Source of the DNA: Paenibacillus sp. HW567
Lineage (GTDB): Bacteria; Bacillota; Bacilli; Paenibacillales; Paenibacillaceae
DNA: 64,000 bases
NCBI RefSeq assembly: GCF_000374185.1
Contig: NZ_KB910518.1
Span: 6,185,623-6,249,622 of the forward strand
Reading direction: 5' to 3'
Shown: positions 18,600-26,904 of the stretch, piece by piece
Layout: every line of letters begins with the position of its first letter
How positions within the stretch are numbered: position 1 is the stretch's first letter
Notes under the pieces: model-generated
The model's database searches: none
Told to the model about the DNA's origin: nothing
Seen by the model: the letters and a program-made list of their open reading frames with translations, nothing else
Position numbers and translations under genes: made by a program

Positions 18600-19322
18600 A
18601 TGGATAACACTGCAGCGCAGTTTATATTTTTATTGCAGGAACAAGGAATCAAACTAACAACTGAGCAACTTGCACAGTTTGAGCTTTATTTCCAGGCGCT
18701 TGTTTCCTGGAACGAAAAAATGAATCTCACTGGCATAATCGAACGTGACCAAGTGTATACCAAGCACTTTTACGATTCACTATCGCTTGCTTTCTATGCC
18801 GATATAGAGAAAGTAAGAAATCTGGCGGACATCGGCTCCGGCGCAGGCTTTCCGGGAATACCTTTGAAGATCTGTTTTCCGCATCTTAAGCTGACAATTG
18901 TTGATTCTCTCAGCAAGCGAATCACTTTTCTCCAGCATGTCTGCGATACTTTAAAATTAAGTAATGTGCAGTTGATTCACGGCCGGGCAGAGGATGTTGC
19001 AAGGCAATTTGCTCACCGCGATGCCTATGATCTTGTTACAGCCCGGGCAGTTGCCCGGTTGTCACTGCTAAACGAATTTTGTCTTCCGTTCACTCGCAAA
19101 GATGGCATTTTTGCAGCAATGAAGGGGAATGATCCCTCTGAGGAGCTAACCGAGGCCAAACGCAGCTTGAAGGAATTACGTGCTGAACTACAAAAAGTTG
19201 AATCATTCAGCCTGCCTGTTGAAGAGTCTGCAAGGCATATTGTAATGATCCGTAAAACCGGAGCTACTCCGGCTAAATATCCCCGGAAGGCCGGAATCCC
19301 GGCTAAATCACCACTGCTATAA
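18600..19322 (+). CDS. rsmG: 16S rRNA m7G527 methyltransferase RsmG
   Basis: SAM-dependent methyltransferase of 240 aa that modifies G527 of 16S rRNA. The SAM-binding loop ADIGSGAGFPGIPLKI is near residues 78-93 and VTARAVA follows. The ribosome site AAAGGA overlaps the end of mnmG. A C-terminal extension of about 18 residues rich in Pro, Lys and Ala (TPAKYPRKAGIPAKSPLL) looks non-essential. The stop lies immediately before a parS site. Confidence 0.97.
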   Translation: MDNTAAQFIFLLQEQGIKLTTEQLAQFELYFQALVSWNEKMNLTGIIERDQVYTKHFYDSLSLAFYADIEKVRNLADIGSGAGFPGIPLKICFPHLKLTIVDSLSKRITFLQHVCDTLKLSNVQLIHGRAEDVARQFAHRDAYDLVTARAVARLSLLNEFCLPFTRKDGIFAAMKGNDPSEELTEAKRSLKELRAELQKVESFSLPVEESARHIVMIRKTGATPAKYPRKAGIPAKSPLL

Positions 19323-19323
19323 T

Positions 19324-19339
19324 TGTTTCACGTGAAACA
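19324..19339. other. parS: parS centromere site 1
   Basis: TGTTTCACGTGAAACA, a perfect 16-bp palindrome matching the Bacillus parS consensus, 1 nt after rsmG. ParB loads here and spreads to form the origin-segregation complex. Confidence 0.95.
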
Positions 19340-19395
19340 ATTTCCAATCCGAATAGGTTGAACTAATGAAAACATTAATAGGGCAGAAGTGCGAA

Positions 19396-19516
19396 GGGGA
19401 AGTTTGGATACTTACGGAGCGAACGCATCCGCTTTTGTCTTCAAATTTCATCCGCTAAAGGCGGTATGAATCAAGAAATTTGAAGACGGCAGCGGCCGGA
19501 AGTCCAAACATTCCCC
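19396..19516. repeat. ~120-nt nested palindrome
   Basis: Four pairs nest in order: GGGGAAGTTTGGA (19396-19408) with 19503-19516 (one bulge); CCGC (19429-19432) with 19492-19495; a perfect 13-bp pair GTCTTCAAATTTC (19437-19449) with 19475-19487; and CCGC (19452-19455) with GCGG (19461-19464). The whole segment can fold as one long hairpin. No ORF lies in it. It may be a dispersed MITE/REP-like element or a structured RNA; copy number elsewhere is unknown. Confidence 0.65.
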
Positions 19517-19576
19517 GCAGTTACGACCAGACCCCATTATGAAAATCTAAAGTTCAACTTATATATAAGGCAAACC

Positions 19577-19616
19577 AAGATCAAGCTCTTCATATTAATG
19601 AGGGCTTGATCTTTTT
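19577..19616 (+). terminator. Terminator after the rsmG transcript
   Basis: Stem AAGATCAAGCTCT (19577-19589) with AGGGCTTGATCTT (19601-19613), one G-U pair, followed by a T-run. It closes the mnmE-mnmG-rsmG operon. Confidence 0.85.
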
Positions 19617-19770
19617 GTGAATATAACCATGCTTATGATTCCAAAAGTTCATTGATCAAATACAAAATGCAGGAAAAATAGGTCCCTATGGAGAATAGGA
19701 TTATAGGCTAAAAAGTGATAGAATAATATAGTAAGACTTTTCATGTGTATATTTGAAGGTTAAGAGCCAG

Positions 19771-19920
19771 ATGATCACCAGGCTACAACGGATACCTGAA
19801 AGCGATACGGAATATCGCTGTTTTTTGGAAGCTTATGCTCCTTTTGAGGGCGGCGCAACTGTTTCTACTTGCTGTACGATAAGCTTTTCGCTAGGCATGG
19901 TCAAGAGGATCGTACTATAA
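19771..19920 (+). CDS. Unrecognised 49-aa ORF upstream of noc
   Basis: An open frame from ATG (after a weak AAGG eleven nt upstream) encodes 49 residues with three cysteines (two adjacent) and ends 15 nt before noc. I do not recognise it. It overlaps a terminator-like hairpin (AGCGATA 19801-19807 with TATCGCT 19813-19819, then GTTTTTT) and a second inverted repeat AAGCTTAT/ATAAGCTT (19829-19836, 19879-19886). It may be a gene, a gene remnant or chance; the overlapping structures argue for caution. Confidence 0.25.
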   Translation: MITRLQRIPESDTEYRCFLEAYAPFEGGATVSTCCTISFSLGMVKRIVL

Positions 19921-19935
19921 CGAAATTAGGTGGTT

Positions 19936-20760
19936 ATGAACGGAATGAAAGAACAATTCACCAAGCTTTTTGGATTTACCGAGCGGAGCAGCGGAGAAGA
20001 GATCAAACAAATCCCAGTTCATGAGGTCGTCAGCAGTCCTTATCAGCCACGGACGATTTTTGATGACGAAAAGATAGACGAGCTATGCCAGACTATCAAG
20101 ACTCATGGGGTTATCCAGCCGATTGTTGTGCGCCTGCGCGATTCCCAGTATGAGATTATTGCGGGTGAGCGGCGCTGGCGGGCAGTTAAGAAGTTGGGGC
20201 TCGAAACGATCCCGGCCATTGTCCGTGAGTTCAATGATTCTCAGGCTGCATCTATCGCCTTGATAGAAAACCTGCAGCGCGAGGGCTTGACTTCAATTGA
20301 AGAAGCTATTGCCTATCAAAAGCTGATTGATCTTCACCAATTAACTCAAGAAAGCTTGGCGCAGCGGCTCGGTAAAAGCCAATCGACCATTGCTAATAAG
20401 ATTCGCTTACTGCACTTGCCGGAACAGGTTAAAACCGCATTAATGGAAAGAAAAATTACAGAGCGGCATGCGCGGTCACTGTTGTCACTGGACACTGTGG
20501 AAATGCAATTAAAAGTTCTGGATGAAATTATTTCCAAAGAATTAAACGTCAAACAGACTGAAGCACGCATTGCTTTCTATAAAACAGTAACGCAGACTAA
20601 AAAATCAAAGCGGGTTTCCTACACTAAGGATGTTCGTCTTGCACTCAATACAATTCGCCAATCCATCGACATGGTGTCCGGTTCCGGAATGGAAATAAAA
20701 ACCTCCGAAAATGATCGCGGTGACCATTATGAGATTGTAATTCAGATTCCAAAAAGATAA
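19936..20760 (+). CDS. noc: Nucleoid occlusion protein Noc
   Basis: ParB-like CTPase of 274 aa that in Bacillus binds NBS sites and the membrane to block Z-ring formation over the nucleoid. The N-terminal KEQFTKLFGF is the short amphipathic membrane-binding helix of Noc. The CTP-binding GERRWRAVKKLG is near residue 80, followed by a helix-turn-helix (LTQESLAQRLGKSQSTIANKI). Start choice between ATG 19936, ATG 19945 and GTG 19930 is uncertain because AGGTGG overlaps the first. Distinguished from parB by the N-terminus and by its position before soj. Confidence 0.9.
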   Translation: MNGMKEQFTKLFGFTERSSGEEIKQIPVHEVVSSPYQPRTIFDDEKIDELCQTIKTHGVIQPIVVRLRDSQYEIIAGERRWRAVKKLGLETIPAIVREFNDSQAASIALIENLQREGLTSIEEAIAYQKLIDLHQLTQESLAQRLGKSQSTIANKIRLLHLPEQVKTALMERKITERHARSLLSLDTVEMQLKVLDEIISKELNVKQTEARIAFYKTVTQTKKSKRVSYTKDVRLALNTIRQSIDMVSGSGMEIKTSENDRGDHYEIVIQIPKR

Positions 20761-20776
20761 ATGGTTTCAAAAGCTG

Positions 20777-20808
20777 AAGGCGGCCCTGAGGTGATTGGCC
20801 GCCTTTTC
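20777..20808 (+). terminator. noc terminator
   Basis: Stem AAGGCGGCC (20777-20785) with GGCCGCCTT (20797-20805) and a T-run. Confidence 0.85.
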
Positions 20809-20847
20809 TGTGACTCTTGAACTAAAGTGTATCGTATAAGATCAATA

Positions 20848-20876
20848 TTGAAATTATCTGTATATTTGTCTATGTT
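20848..20876 (+). promoter_or_regulatory. Possible parA promoter
   Basis: TTGAAA (20848-20853), 17 nt, TATGTT (20871-20876), about 95 nt upstream of the parA start and after the noc terminator. Confidence 0.4.
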
Positions 20877-20970
20877 TTTCGCGAAAATTGATGCCAAATT
20901 TCAATGGCGATTGCGCCGTTACAACTTACGACCTACATGATGATTTTTCTAACAATTCGAGGTGAAATTA

Positions 20971-21732
20971 GTGTCCAAGATTATTGCAATAGCAAATCAA
21001 AAGGGTGGTGTCGGCAAAACAACAACCTCTGTTAACCTGGGGGCCGGAATGGCGACTCTAGGGAAAAGGGTGCTTCTTGTTGATATCGACCCCCAAGGCA
21101 ACACTACTAGCGGTGTTGGCATCAACAAAGCGGATGTAGCAAATTGCATCTATGATATTCTAATCAACGAAGCCGATCCTGAGGAGACCATATTAGAGAC
21201 ACAGATAGAAGGGCTTCACATTATTCCGGCAACAATTCAATTAGCCGGGGCAGAGATTGAATTGGTATCGACTATATCCAGAGAGCTGAAGCTGAAGAAA
21301 GCACTCAATGTGGTTAAGGGCAATTATGATTATATTATTATTGACTGCCCGCCCTCATTGGGGATACTAACCATTAATTCCCTGACTGCCGCTGACTCTG
21401 TGATCATCCCAATCCAATGCGAATATTATGCGCTGGAGGGGCTGAGTCAACTCCTCAATACTGTTCGACTTGTCCAGAAGAATCTTAACCCGCATTTAAA
21501 AATTGAAGGTGTATTGTTGACGATGCTGGATGCCCGGACCAATCTGGGGATTCAGGTTATTGAAGAAGTGAAAAAGTATTTTCAGGAGAAGGTCTATAGA
21601 ACAATCATTCCTCGCAATGTCCGGTTAAGTGAAGCACCTTCTCATGGACAATCTATTATTACTTACGATAGCCGTTCCAAGGGAGCGGAAGTGTACCTAG
21701 AGTTGGCAAAGGAAGTGATCTCATATGAGTAA
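20971..21732 (+). CDS. parA: Chromosome-partitioning ATPase ParA (Soj)
   Basis: Walker-type ATPase of 253 aa that acts with ParB in origin segregation and regulates DnaA. I use the GTG at 20971 (MSKIIAIANQ), six nt after GAGGTG; an in-frame GTG at 20962 lies within the ribosome site. The deviant Walker A is KGGVGKTT (11-18), followed by DIDPQGNTTSG and IIIDCPPSLG. The length equals that of B. subtilis Soj. Its 3' end overlaps parB by 8 nt. Confidence 0.97.
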   Translation: MSKIIAIANQKGGVGKTTTSVNLGAGMATLGKRVLLVDIDPQGNTTSGVGINKADVANCIYDILINEADPEETILETQIEGLHIIPATIQLAGAEIELVSTISRELKLKKALNVVKGNYDYIIIDCPPSLGILTINSLTAADSVIIPIQCEYYALEGLSQLLNTVRLVQKNLNPHLKIEGVLLTMLDARTNLGIQVIEEVKKYFQEKVYRTIIPRNVRLSEAPSHGQSIITYDSRSKGAEVYLELAKEVISYE

Positions 21733-22567
21733 GCGATTAGGGAAAGGACTAGATGCATTAATCCCCTCCTTATCCATCAATGAAGATGATAAGGTTGTGG
21801 AGATACCACTGGGACAGTTGCGGGCAAATCCTTATCAGCCGCGTAAAGATTTCAACGACGAAGCTATTCAGGAATTGGCAGAATCAATTAGACAGCATGG
21901 CGTAATTCAACCTATTATTGTTCGCAGCGTACTCAAAGGTTATGAAATCATTGCCGGTGAGCGCCGATTCCGGGCTTCACAGTATTGTGGCAAAGCAACG
22001 ATCCCGGCGGTCGTTCGAAGCTTGAGTGATCAGCAGGTCATGGAAATTGCACTGATCGAAAATCTCCAACGGGAAAATCTTAATGCAATGGAAATTGCTG
22101 TAGCCTATCAAGGGTTGATGGATCAATTTGCGCTTACCCAGGAAGAGCTTTCGCTGAAGGTAGGGAAATCAAGATCTCATATTGCCAACTTTCTCCGTCT
22201 GCTATCATTGCCTGAAGAGGTTAAGGAATATGTTTCACGTGGAACAATTTCTATGGGACATGCCAGAGCTATCGTGGGGCTGAAGGATTCCGAAGCTGTG
22301 AAGCAGCTCGCGGACCAATGTGTGGAACAGCAATGGAGTGTTAGAGAACTGGAGGAGGTTGTAAAAAACCTTGACCGTAAAACTACGGGAACAGTTAAAA
22401 CGAAGACAGTCAAACGAGATCCATATATTGATAATGTGGAGGAAATACTGCGCGAAAGATTCAAAACGACGGTGAAAATTAAACAAGGAAAAGATAAAGG
22501 AAAAATCGAATTGAACTATTACAGTGCCCAAGACCTGGAAAGATTGTTGGAGCTGTTGGGAAACTGA
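21725..22567 (+). CDS. parB: Chromosome-partitioning CTPase ParB (Spo0J)
   Basis: Binds parS, spreads as a CTP-dependent clamp, and recruits SMC. 280 aa: N-terminal domain with the CTP-binding GERRFRASQYCG near residue 80 and ENLQRENLNAMEIA, helix-turn-helix FALTQEELSLKVGKSRSHIANFLRLL, and a C-terminal dimerisation domain. The gene itself carries a parS site (22231-22246). It overlaps parA. Confidence 0.97.
   Translation: MSKRLGKGLDALIPSLSINEDDKVVEIPLGQLRANPYQPRKDFNDEAIQELAESIRQHGVIQPIIVRSVLKGYEIIAGERRFRASQYCGKATIPAVVRSLSDQQVMEIALIENLQRENLNAMEIAVAYQGLMDQFALTQEELSLKVGKSRSHIANFLRLLSLPEEVKEYVSRGTISMGHARAIVGLKDSEAVKQLADQCVEQQWSVRELEEVVKNLDRKTTGTVKTKTVKRDPYIDNVEEILRERFKTTVKIKQGKDKGKIELNYYSAQDLERLLELLGN
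22231..22246. other. parS: parS site 2, inside parB
   Basis: TGTTTCACGTGGAACA (reverse complement TGTTCCACGTGAAACA) within the parB coding sequence, one base from perfect palindromy. B. subtilis also carries a parS site inside spo0J, so the location is conserved. Confidence 0.93.
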
Positions 22568-22585
22568 GATGGATATCTGTGCCCG

Positions 22586-22637
22586 AAAACATATCCTGAG
22601 ATATCCCTTAAAACGGATATGGAGGGGTATGTTTTTA
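22586..22637 (+). terminator. parAB terminator
   Basis: A two-level stem: AAAACATATCC (22586-22596) with GGGTATGTTTT (22625-22635), one G-U, and inner ATATCC/GGATAT (22601-22606, 22615-22620), ending in TTTTT. Confidence 0.75.
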
Positions 22638-22661
22638 TAATGAAAAGGTGGGGATAGAAAA

Positions 22662-23825
22662 ATGGAGAGGCTGGTCTATTTAGATCATGCGGCAACATCA
22701 TGGCCGAAACCGCCTGAGGTCGGCGTAGCAATGATGGAGGTGCTTGAGCATTCCGGAGCAAATGCCGGACGTGGGAATCATTCACTGGCAATAGGTGCGG
22801 GGCGGGTGCTGGTGAAAGCGCGCAACCAACTCGCTGGACTGTTTTCTATCTCCAACGCTCAAGACATTGCCTTCACGCACAATACCACAATGGGACTAAA
22901 TATGGCTATTAAGGGTACACTTCAACCAGGGGATCATGTGATATCGACAATGACGGAGCATAACTCTGTCCGCCGCCCACTGGAATACTTGCGCCAGACA
23001 AAAGGGATTACTGTTGATTATGTGAAGGTTGATCAAGAGGGACAAGTGGACTTGCTTGAGTTGCAAAAAAACTTTAAGCCAAATACAAAAATGGTGATTT
23101 GCAATCATAGCTCGAATTTACTGGGAAGTATACTACCCATCGGTGAGATCGGGGATATGGCGAAGACGCATGGTGCTGTTTTTTTGGTTGATGCTGCGCA
23201 AAGTGCCGGGTCGCTGACTATTGATGTGGGGAAGATGAATATAGATTTGCTTGCTTTTCCGGGGCATAAAGGGCTGCTCGGTCCACAAGGAACAGGGGGA
23301 GTATATATATCACCTGCACTGGATTTGGAGCCGCTGCTGCATGGAGGGACAGGCAGTCAGTCGGAAAATAGCGCTCAGCCGAATGTGAGGCCCGATCGTT
23401 ATGAGGCAGGCACACAAAATGCTGTAGGGATAGCCGGACTACTCGCAGGTGTGAAAAAAATAATGTCTATTGGGACAATGAATATTCACCGGCAAGAATG
23501 GCTGTTAACTCAAAGGCTTATGGAAGGGTTGTCCGGTATTCCCGGTATCAGATTGCTTGGTCCGGGGCTGGGGTCGCAGCGCAGCGGGATTGTAGCCTTC
23601 GTCATTGAGGGAGAGGAGTCAGCGCATATCGCTCACCGTCTGGACCGCGAATATAATATCGCCGTGCGTGCAGGGATGCACTGCACTCCTTTGGCTCATA
23701 TGGCTGTAGACACATTGGAGAGCGGAGCTGTGAGAGCAAGTGTTGGCGTTAGCTCAACAGAGCAGGATATTGACAGAATGCTGGCCGCCATGATAGAGAT
23801 GTATGGCCGCGCTCGCATAAGATAA
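22662..23825 (+). CDS. Class V aminotransferase, cysteine-desulfurase family
   Basis: PLP enzyme of 387 aa resembling NifS/SufS-type desulfurases. The motif YLDHAATSWPKP lies at the N-terminus, the PLP aspartate and glutamine region is VDAAQSAG (177-183), the PLP lysine is K203 in FPGHKGLLGPQG, and a cysteine lies at C341 in AGMHCTPLAH, the position of the persulfide cysteine loop. It is expected to release sulfur from cysteine, but no scaffold gene is adjacent and the acceptor is unknown. GGTGGGG precedes the ATG. Confidence 0.85.
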   Translation: MERLVYLDHAATSWPKPPEVGVAMMEVLEHSGANAGRGNHSLAIGAGRVLVKARNQLAGLFSISNAQDIAFTHNTTMGLNMAIKGTLQPGDHVISTMTEHNSVRRPLEYLRQTKGITVDYVKVDQEGQVDLLELQKNFKPNTKMVICNHSSNLLGSILPIGEIGDMAKTHGAVFLVDAAQSAGSLTIDVGKMNIDLLAFPGHKGLLGPQGTGGVYISPALDLEPLLHGGTGSQSENSAQPNVRPDRYEAGTQNAVGIAGLLAGVKKIMSIGTMNIHRQEWLLTQRLMEGLSGIPGIRLLGPGLGSQRSGIVAFVIEGEESAHIAHRLDREYNIAVRAGMHCTPLAHMAVDTLESGAVRASVGVSSTEQDIDRMLAAMIEMYGRARIR

Positions 23826-23845
23826 ATATAAAGGATGGTCCATAC

Positions 23846-24346
23846 ATGTCGGAATTAAATCAACTAATTACAGAGCAGCTATCGCTATTCATCATGGGAT
23901 TTGCATTTGTAATCATACTGCTGGCAATAGTTCTAATCGTTCAGGGGACGAAAATCCGGAAAATGCGGCGCAGATATGAAGCCATGATGACCGGGAATGG
24001 TGTAGAGGACCTCGAAAACCTGCTGATTGATCTGAAAAACCAAGGAGACATGCTGGAAGAAGGCCAGCACGAGCATAAAGCCATGATCGAAGCAGCACAG
24101 GCCAAAATCCGCGGTATGAAATCAAAGGTTTCGTTGAAGCGGTACAATGCTTTTGGGGAACGGGGGAATGACCTGAGCTTCTCGCTTGCCATACTGGATG
24201 ACAATCGGAACGGAATTGTTCTGACCAGCCTGCATAACCGGGAAAATTCTTATATATACTCCAAACCTCTGGAGAACGGAGAATCACCATATTCATTGTC
24301 ACCTGAAGAAAAAGAGGTTATTGCTCTCGCGTTGCAGCAGAGCTAG
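23846..24346 (+). CDS. DUF4446 family protein
   Basis: A 166-aa protein with one N-terminal membrane segment (about 13-33), a charged coiled-coil-like middle (40-95) and a C-terminal globular part with RYNAFGERGNDLSFSLAILDD and GIVLTSLHNRENSYIYSKP, which I recognise as DUF4446. Function unknown. Commonly found near parB in Firmicutes. Its 3' end overlaps the convergent yyaC by 29 nt. Confidence 0.85.
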   Translation: MSELNQLITEQLSLFIMGFAFVIILLAIVLIVQGTKIRKMRRRYEAMMTGNGVEDLENLLIDLKNQGDMLEEGQHEHKAMIEAAQAKIRGMKSKVSLKRYNAFGERGNDLSFSLAILDDNRNGIVLTSLHNRENSYIYSKPLENGESPYSLSPEEKEVIALALQQS

Positions 24347-24926
24347 CATGGGTATTCCATTGCTTCAAGGCCGAGTAGAGGCTGGAGGCAATGATGTCGG
24401 ATAACCGCATTACAAGGCTCAATCTTGTATTCTGCAGGACGAAGTACTCCATGAATCCGCCAACATTTACAATCCCGGTCAGATGGATATCCCCGACAGG
24501 GGGAAGCTGCTTGTTCACTCCGGCTCCGGGCCGCAGCGGTCCGTCAACGACCTGAATGCAGCCGACACTTGCGGAATGACCCAGGCAGGCATCAATGCCG
24601 ATGATAAAAGGATTATTATGTTTTTCATGAATAAGGGTAAGGGTTTCTTCCAGATTCACGGCATGCACAGGCTCGTCTAGTGTGCCATACAAATGAAACA
24701 AGGGACTATGGAAACGGGCTAACGCTGTGCCGACAAGCGGGCCTAGTGCGTCTCCGGTCGAACGGTCTGTACCCACACATACGATAATGATCGGTGTATC
24801 AGAGCGGGTCCGTGAAAAGTGGAAAAGCAGCCGGTGGGTAATGGCAGAATAGATATTGGGATCGGCATGTGATATTTTTAAACAAGATGGTTCTGGCAAT
24901 GGGACAGCTTTAGAAGAAAAACTCAT
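24318..24926 (-). CDS. yyaC: Spore protease YyaC
   Basis: A 202-aa protein of the YyaC family, related to germination protease Gpr (VGTDRSTGDALGPLVGT, GTLDEPVHAVNLEE, IGIDACLGH, GAGVNKQLPPVGDIHLTGIVN). In B. subtilis yyaC lies near parB and is forespore-expressed; the natural substrate is unclear. AAAGGAAGA precedes the ATG. It runs against the neighbouring genes and overlaps the end of the DUF4446 gene. It supports a spore-forming host. Confidence 0.9.
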   Translation of the reverse strand: MSFSSKAVPLPEPSCLKISHADPNIYSAITHRLLFHFSRTRSDTPIIIVCVGTDRSTGDALGPLVGTALARFHSPLFHLYGTLDEPVHAVNLEETLTLIHEKHNNPFIIGIDACLGHSASVGCIQVVDGPLRPGAGVNKQLPPVGDIHLTGIVNVGGFMEYFVLQNTRLSLVMRLSDIIASSLYSALKQWNTHASSAATREQ

Positions 24927-24965
24927 AGGATCTTCCTTTCTGAGCCGGGAGTTATTATGATCCTA

Positions 24966-24993
24966 GTATATGGATGCAAGAAGCTTTTTATAC
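24966..24993 (-). promoter_or_regulatory. Possible forespore-sigma promoter for yyaC
   Basis: On the minus strand GTATA (24989-24993), 16 nt, then CATATAC (24966-24972), about 40 nt upstream of yyaC. The elements resemble forespore sigma-F/G promoters as I remember them; no test was possible. Confidence 0.3.
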
Positions 24994-25035
24994 TTGAGCG
25001 GGAAGAGATAGGACGATTAGCCTAAGGAGGCGCGC

Positions 25036-25314
25036 GTGTGTATGGATGAAGAACTACTGATAGCCTTTGACTCCACCCAGCAGGCGCTGCGTGCCGAAAT
25101 GCTGCTCGAGTATGCGGAAATAGAGATTGATATATTCCCGACTCCCAAGGAGATTACAGCAGGGTGTGCGATGTCGATTCAATTTCCAAGCGGTGCGCTG
25201 GAAGAGGTTCGGAAGATCATCGAGGAGCAGAATGTTGAAATACGCGGGATTTATGGTAAATCGGCAGACGGCGGTTACTTATTAGTCGGGGAAGAAGAGG
25301 GAGGCACCCAATGA
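25036..25314 (+). CDS. DUF3343 family protein
   Basis: A 92-aa protein with the DUF3343 pattern (LIAFDSTQQALRAEMLLEY, FPTPKEITAGCAMSIQF). The function is unknown; such proteins often sit beside sulfur-transfer or selenium genes, which fits the nearby desulfurase-like gene only loosely. AAGGAGG ends 5 nt before the GTG at 25036; an ATG at 25042 is an alternative start. It overlaps the next gene by 4 nt. Confidence 0.82.
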   Translation: MCMDEELLIAFDSTQQALRAEMLLEYAEIEIDIFPTPKEITAGCAMSIQFPSGALEEVRKIIEEQNVEIRGIYGKSADGGYLLVGEEEGGTQ

Positions 25315-26336
25315 ATAAGTGGACACTGGAAACAACAACTGAAGGTGCTGTAAAAGGGATAGTCCAGTTCAGAGATGCAGTTTGGAATTTGGTAACCGAT
25401 GTGGACATGTGGGTAAACGTGCTTTTTTCAGGCTTGAGAATTCTTGTTATTTTTATTTTGACACGGGTCATCATTAAGGTTGTATCAAAGGTGATTGACC
25501 GTTCAATGGAGCGTGAAACCGGCGGCAGACTGCTCTCGAACAATCGCCGGTTCTCAACCGTAGGCGGGCTGCTGAAAAATGTAGTCACGTTCATCTGTAA
25601 TTTTGTCATGATCCTACTTGTTCTTTCTGAGTTCAATGTCAACCTTGGACCACTGCTCGCGGGTGCCGGTGTAGTTGGACTTGCTATCGGGTTCGGCGCA
25701 CAAAGTTTGGTCAAGGATGTAATCACAGGTTTTTTTATTATTTTTGAGGATCAGTTCGCGGTTGGCGATGTGATTCAGACGGGAACCTACAAAGGGACGG
25801 TTGAGATGATTGGTCTCAGAACAACCAGACTGCTTAGCAGCACCGGAGAGGTGCATATCATCCCTAATGGTACAATTATCAATGTTACGAACTATTCGCT
25901 GGCAAATGCTCTGGCGGTAGTGGATGTACCGGTCAAAATCGAACGGGGGCTGGAGGCTACACTCTCGTTAATCGGGGAAGCGCTTGTGGGGATTGAGGAC
26001 CGGAATCCCAATGTCATCGCTTATCCCAATATTCTTGGTATCCAGTCGATGAGCACCTCAGAGTATGTAATCCGGGTAGCGGCGAATTGCCTGCCTAATG
26101 CGAGGGATGCTGCGGAACGGCAAATTCAAAGTGATATCAAGCTGGCATTGGAGAAGCAGAGCGCACTTGAGGCGGCTAAGGCCGAACAGGAGGCGCGTGA
26201 GCATGCTGAGCGGGAGGCAAGAGCGGCAATGGAAGCGAAGGCCCTGGAGGACGCACAGCAGGAACGGGAATCGTCCGCGAGGAGCCTGAACAGGCAAGCG
26301 GCAGCAGCACAAGAGGGAGAAGAGGGGGGAGACTAA
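25311..26336 (+). CDS. MscS-family mechanosensitive channel
   Basis: Small-conductance mechanosensitive channel homologue of 341 aa. Three membrane segments are predicted, ending in the pore helix GPLLAGAGVVGLAIGFGAQSLVKDVITG, followed by the MscS beta domain (EDQFAVGDVIQTG, IIPNGTIINVTNYS). The last ~75 residues are a charged Glu/Ala/Arg-rich helix with a likely coiled coil (EQEAREHAEREARAAMEAKA). It should open on osmotic downshock. It overlaps both neighbours by 4 and 1 nt, so DUF3343-mscS-DUF951 form one translational unit. Confidence 0.93.
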   Translation: MNKWTLETTTEGAVKGIVQFRDAVWNLVTDVDMWVNVLFSGLRILVIFILTRVIIKVVSKVIDRSMERETGGRLLSNNRRFSTVGGLLKNVVTFICNFVMILLVLSEFNVNLGPLLAGAGVVGLAIGFGAQSLVKDVITGFFIIFEDQFAVGDVIQTGTYKGTVEMIGLRTTRLLSSTGEVHIIPNGTIINVTNYSLANALAVVDVPVKIERGLEATLSLIGEALVGIEDRNPNVIAYPNILGIQSMSTSEYVIRVAANCLPNARDAAERQIQSDIKLALEKQSALEAAKAEQEAREHAEREARAAMEAKALEDAQQERESSARSLNRQAAAAQEGEEGGD

Positions 26337-26545
26337 TGGAACGGAAGGTTTTTGGCCTGGGCGATATCGTGCAAATGAAGAAGCAGCATCCTTGCGGCAC
26401 CAATGAAATGGAGATTATCCGTATGGGGATGGACATCCGAATTAAATGTACCGGCTGTCAGCATAGTGTCCTGATTCCCCGCGCCAAGTTTGAGAAGAAC
26501 ATGAAGAAAGTGCTGCGTGCGGCTGAAGCGCCAGATCCTGAATAA
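26336..26545 (+). CDS. DUF951 family protein
   Basis: A 69-aa protein with the DUF951 signature: VFGLGDIVQMKKQHPCGTNEMEIIRMGMDI, then RIKCTGCQHSVLIPR. The cysteines (HPCG, CTGC) suggest metal binding. In many Firmicutes it lies between parB, mscS and rpsF/ychF genes; function unknown. The ATG overlaps the mscS stop codon by one base. Confidence 0.88.
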   Translation: MERKVFGLGDIVQMKKQHPCGTNEMEIIRMGMDIRIKCTGCQHSVLIPRAKFEKNMKKVLRAAEAPDPE

Positions 26546-26592
26546 TGGGACTTGCAAAAGCAATGATGCCATGATACAATAATTCTTGCTGC

Positions 26593-26683
26593 GGAGAGGT
26601 ACCCAAGAGGCCCAAGGGGGCTGACTCGAAATCAGTTAGGCGTGTCACAGCGTGCGTGGGTTCGAATCCCACCCTCTCCGCCA
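26593..26683 (+). tRNA. tRNA-Ser (anticodon CGA)
   Basis: A 91-nt tRNA with a 7-bp acceptor stem (GGAGAGG/CCTCTCC), anticodon loop CTCGAAA giving CGA, the long variable arm typical of serine tRNAs, TTCGAATCC in the T arm, and an encoded CCA end. It reads UCG codons. Confidence 0.97.
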
Positions 26684-26712
26684 CTTCAGCTCAATATCAT
26701 TTGCTTATGAAT

Positions 26713-26740
26713 CCTTCGTTATTAGAACGAAGGTTTTTTG
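26713..26740 (+). terminator. tRNA-Ser terminator
   Basis: CCTTCGTT (26713-26720) with AACGAAGG (26726-26733), followed by TTTTTT. Confidence 0.88.
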
Positions 26741-26775
26741 TTTCTGTCTAGAAATGATGTTGTACATAACATATG

Positions 26776-26904
26776 CAAAAAGAGGAACCTTCTCAGGTCC
26801 CTCTTCAGAGGCAGTACATCAATGATGTTTGGATTTTTTCTGTCTATAGCCGCTAAAGTGAAAAAGGTATTGCTGGGCTGAATCCTTATTTAAGGGATTC
26901 AGCC
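26776..26904. terminator. Two hairpins between tRNA-Ser and the YjzC-like gene
   Basis: AAGAGGAACC...GGTCCCTCTT (26780-26805) is followed on the minus strand by TTTTT, so it can end the leftward yjzC-like transcript. GGCTGAATCC (26876-26885) with GGATTCAGCC (26895-26904) is a second stem with a short T-tail on the plus strand. The 26740-27085 interval holds nothing else that I can support. Confidence 0.55.
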
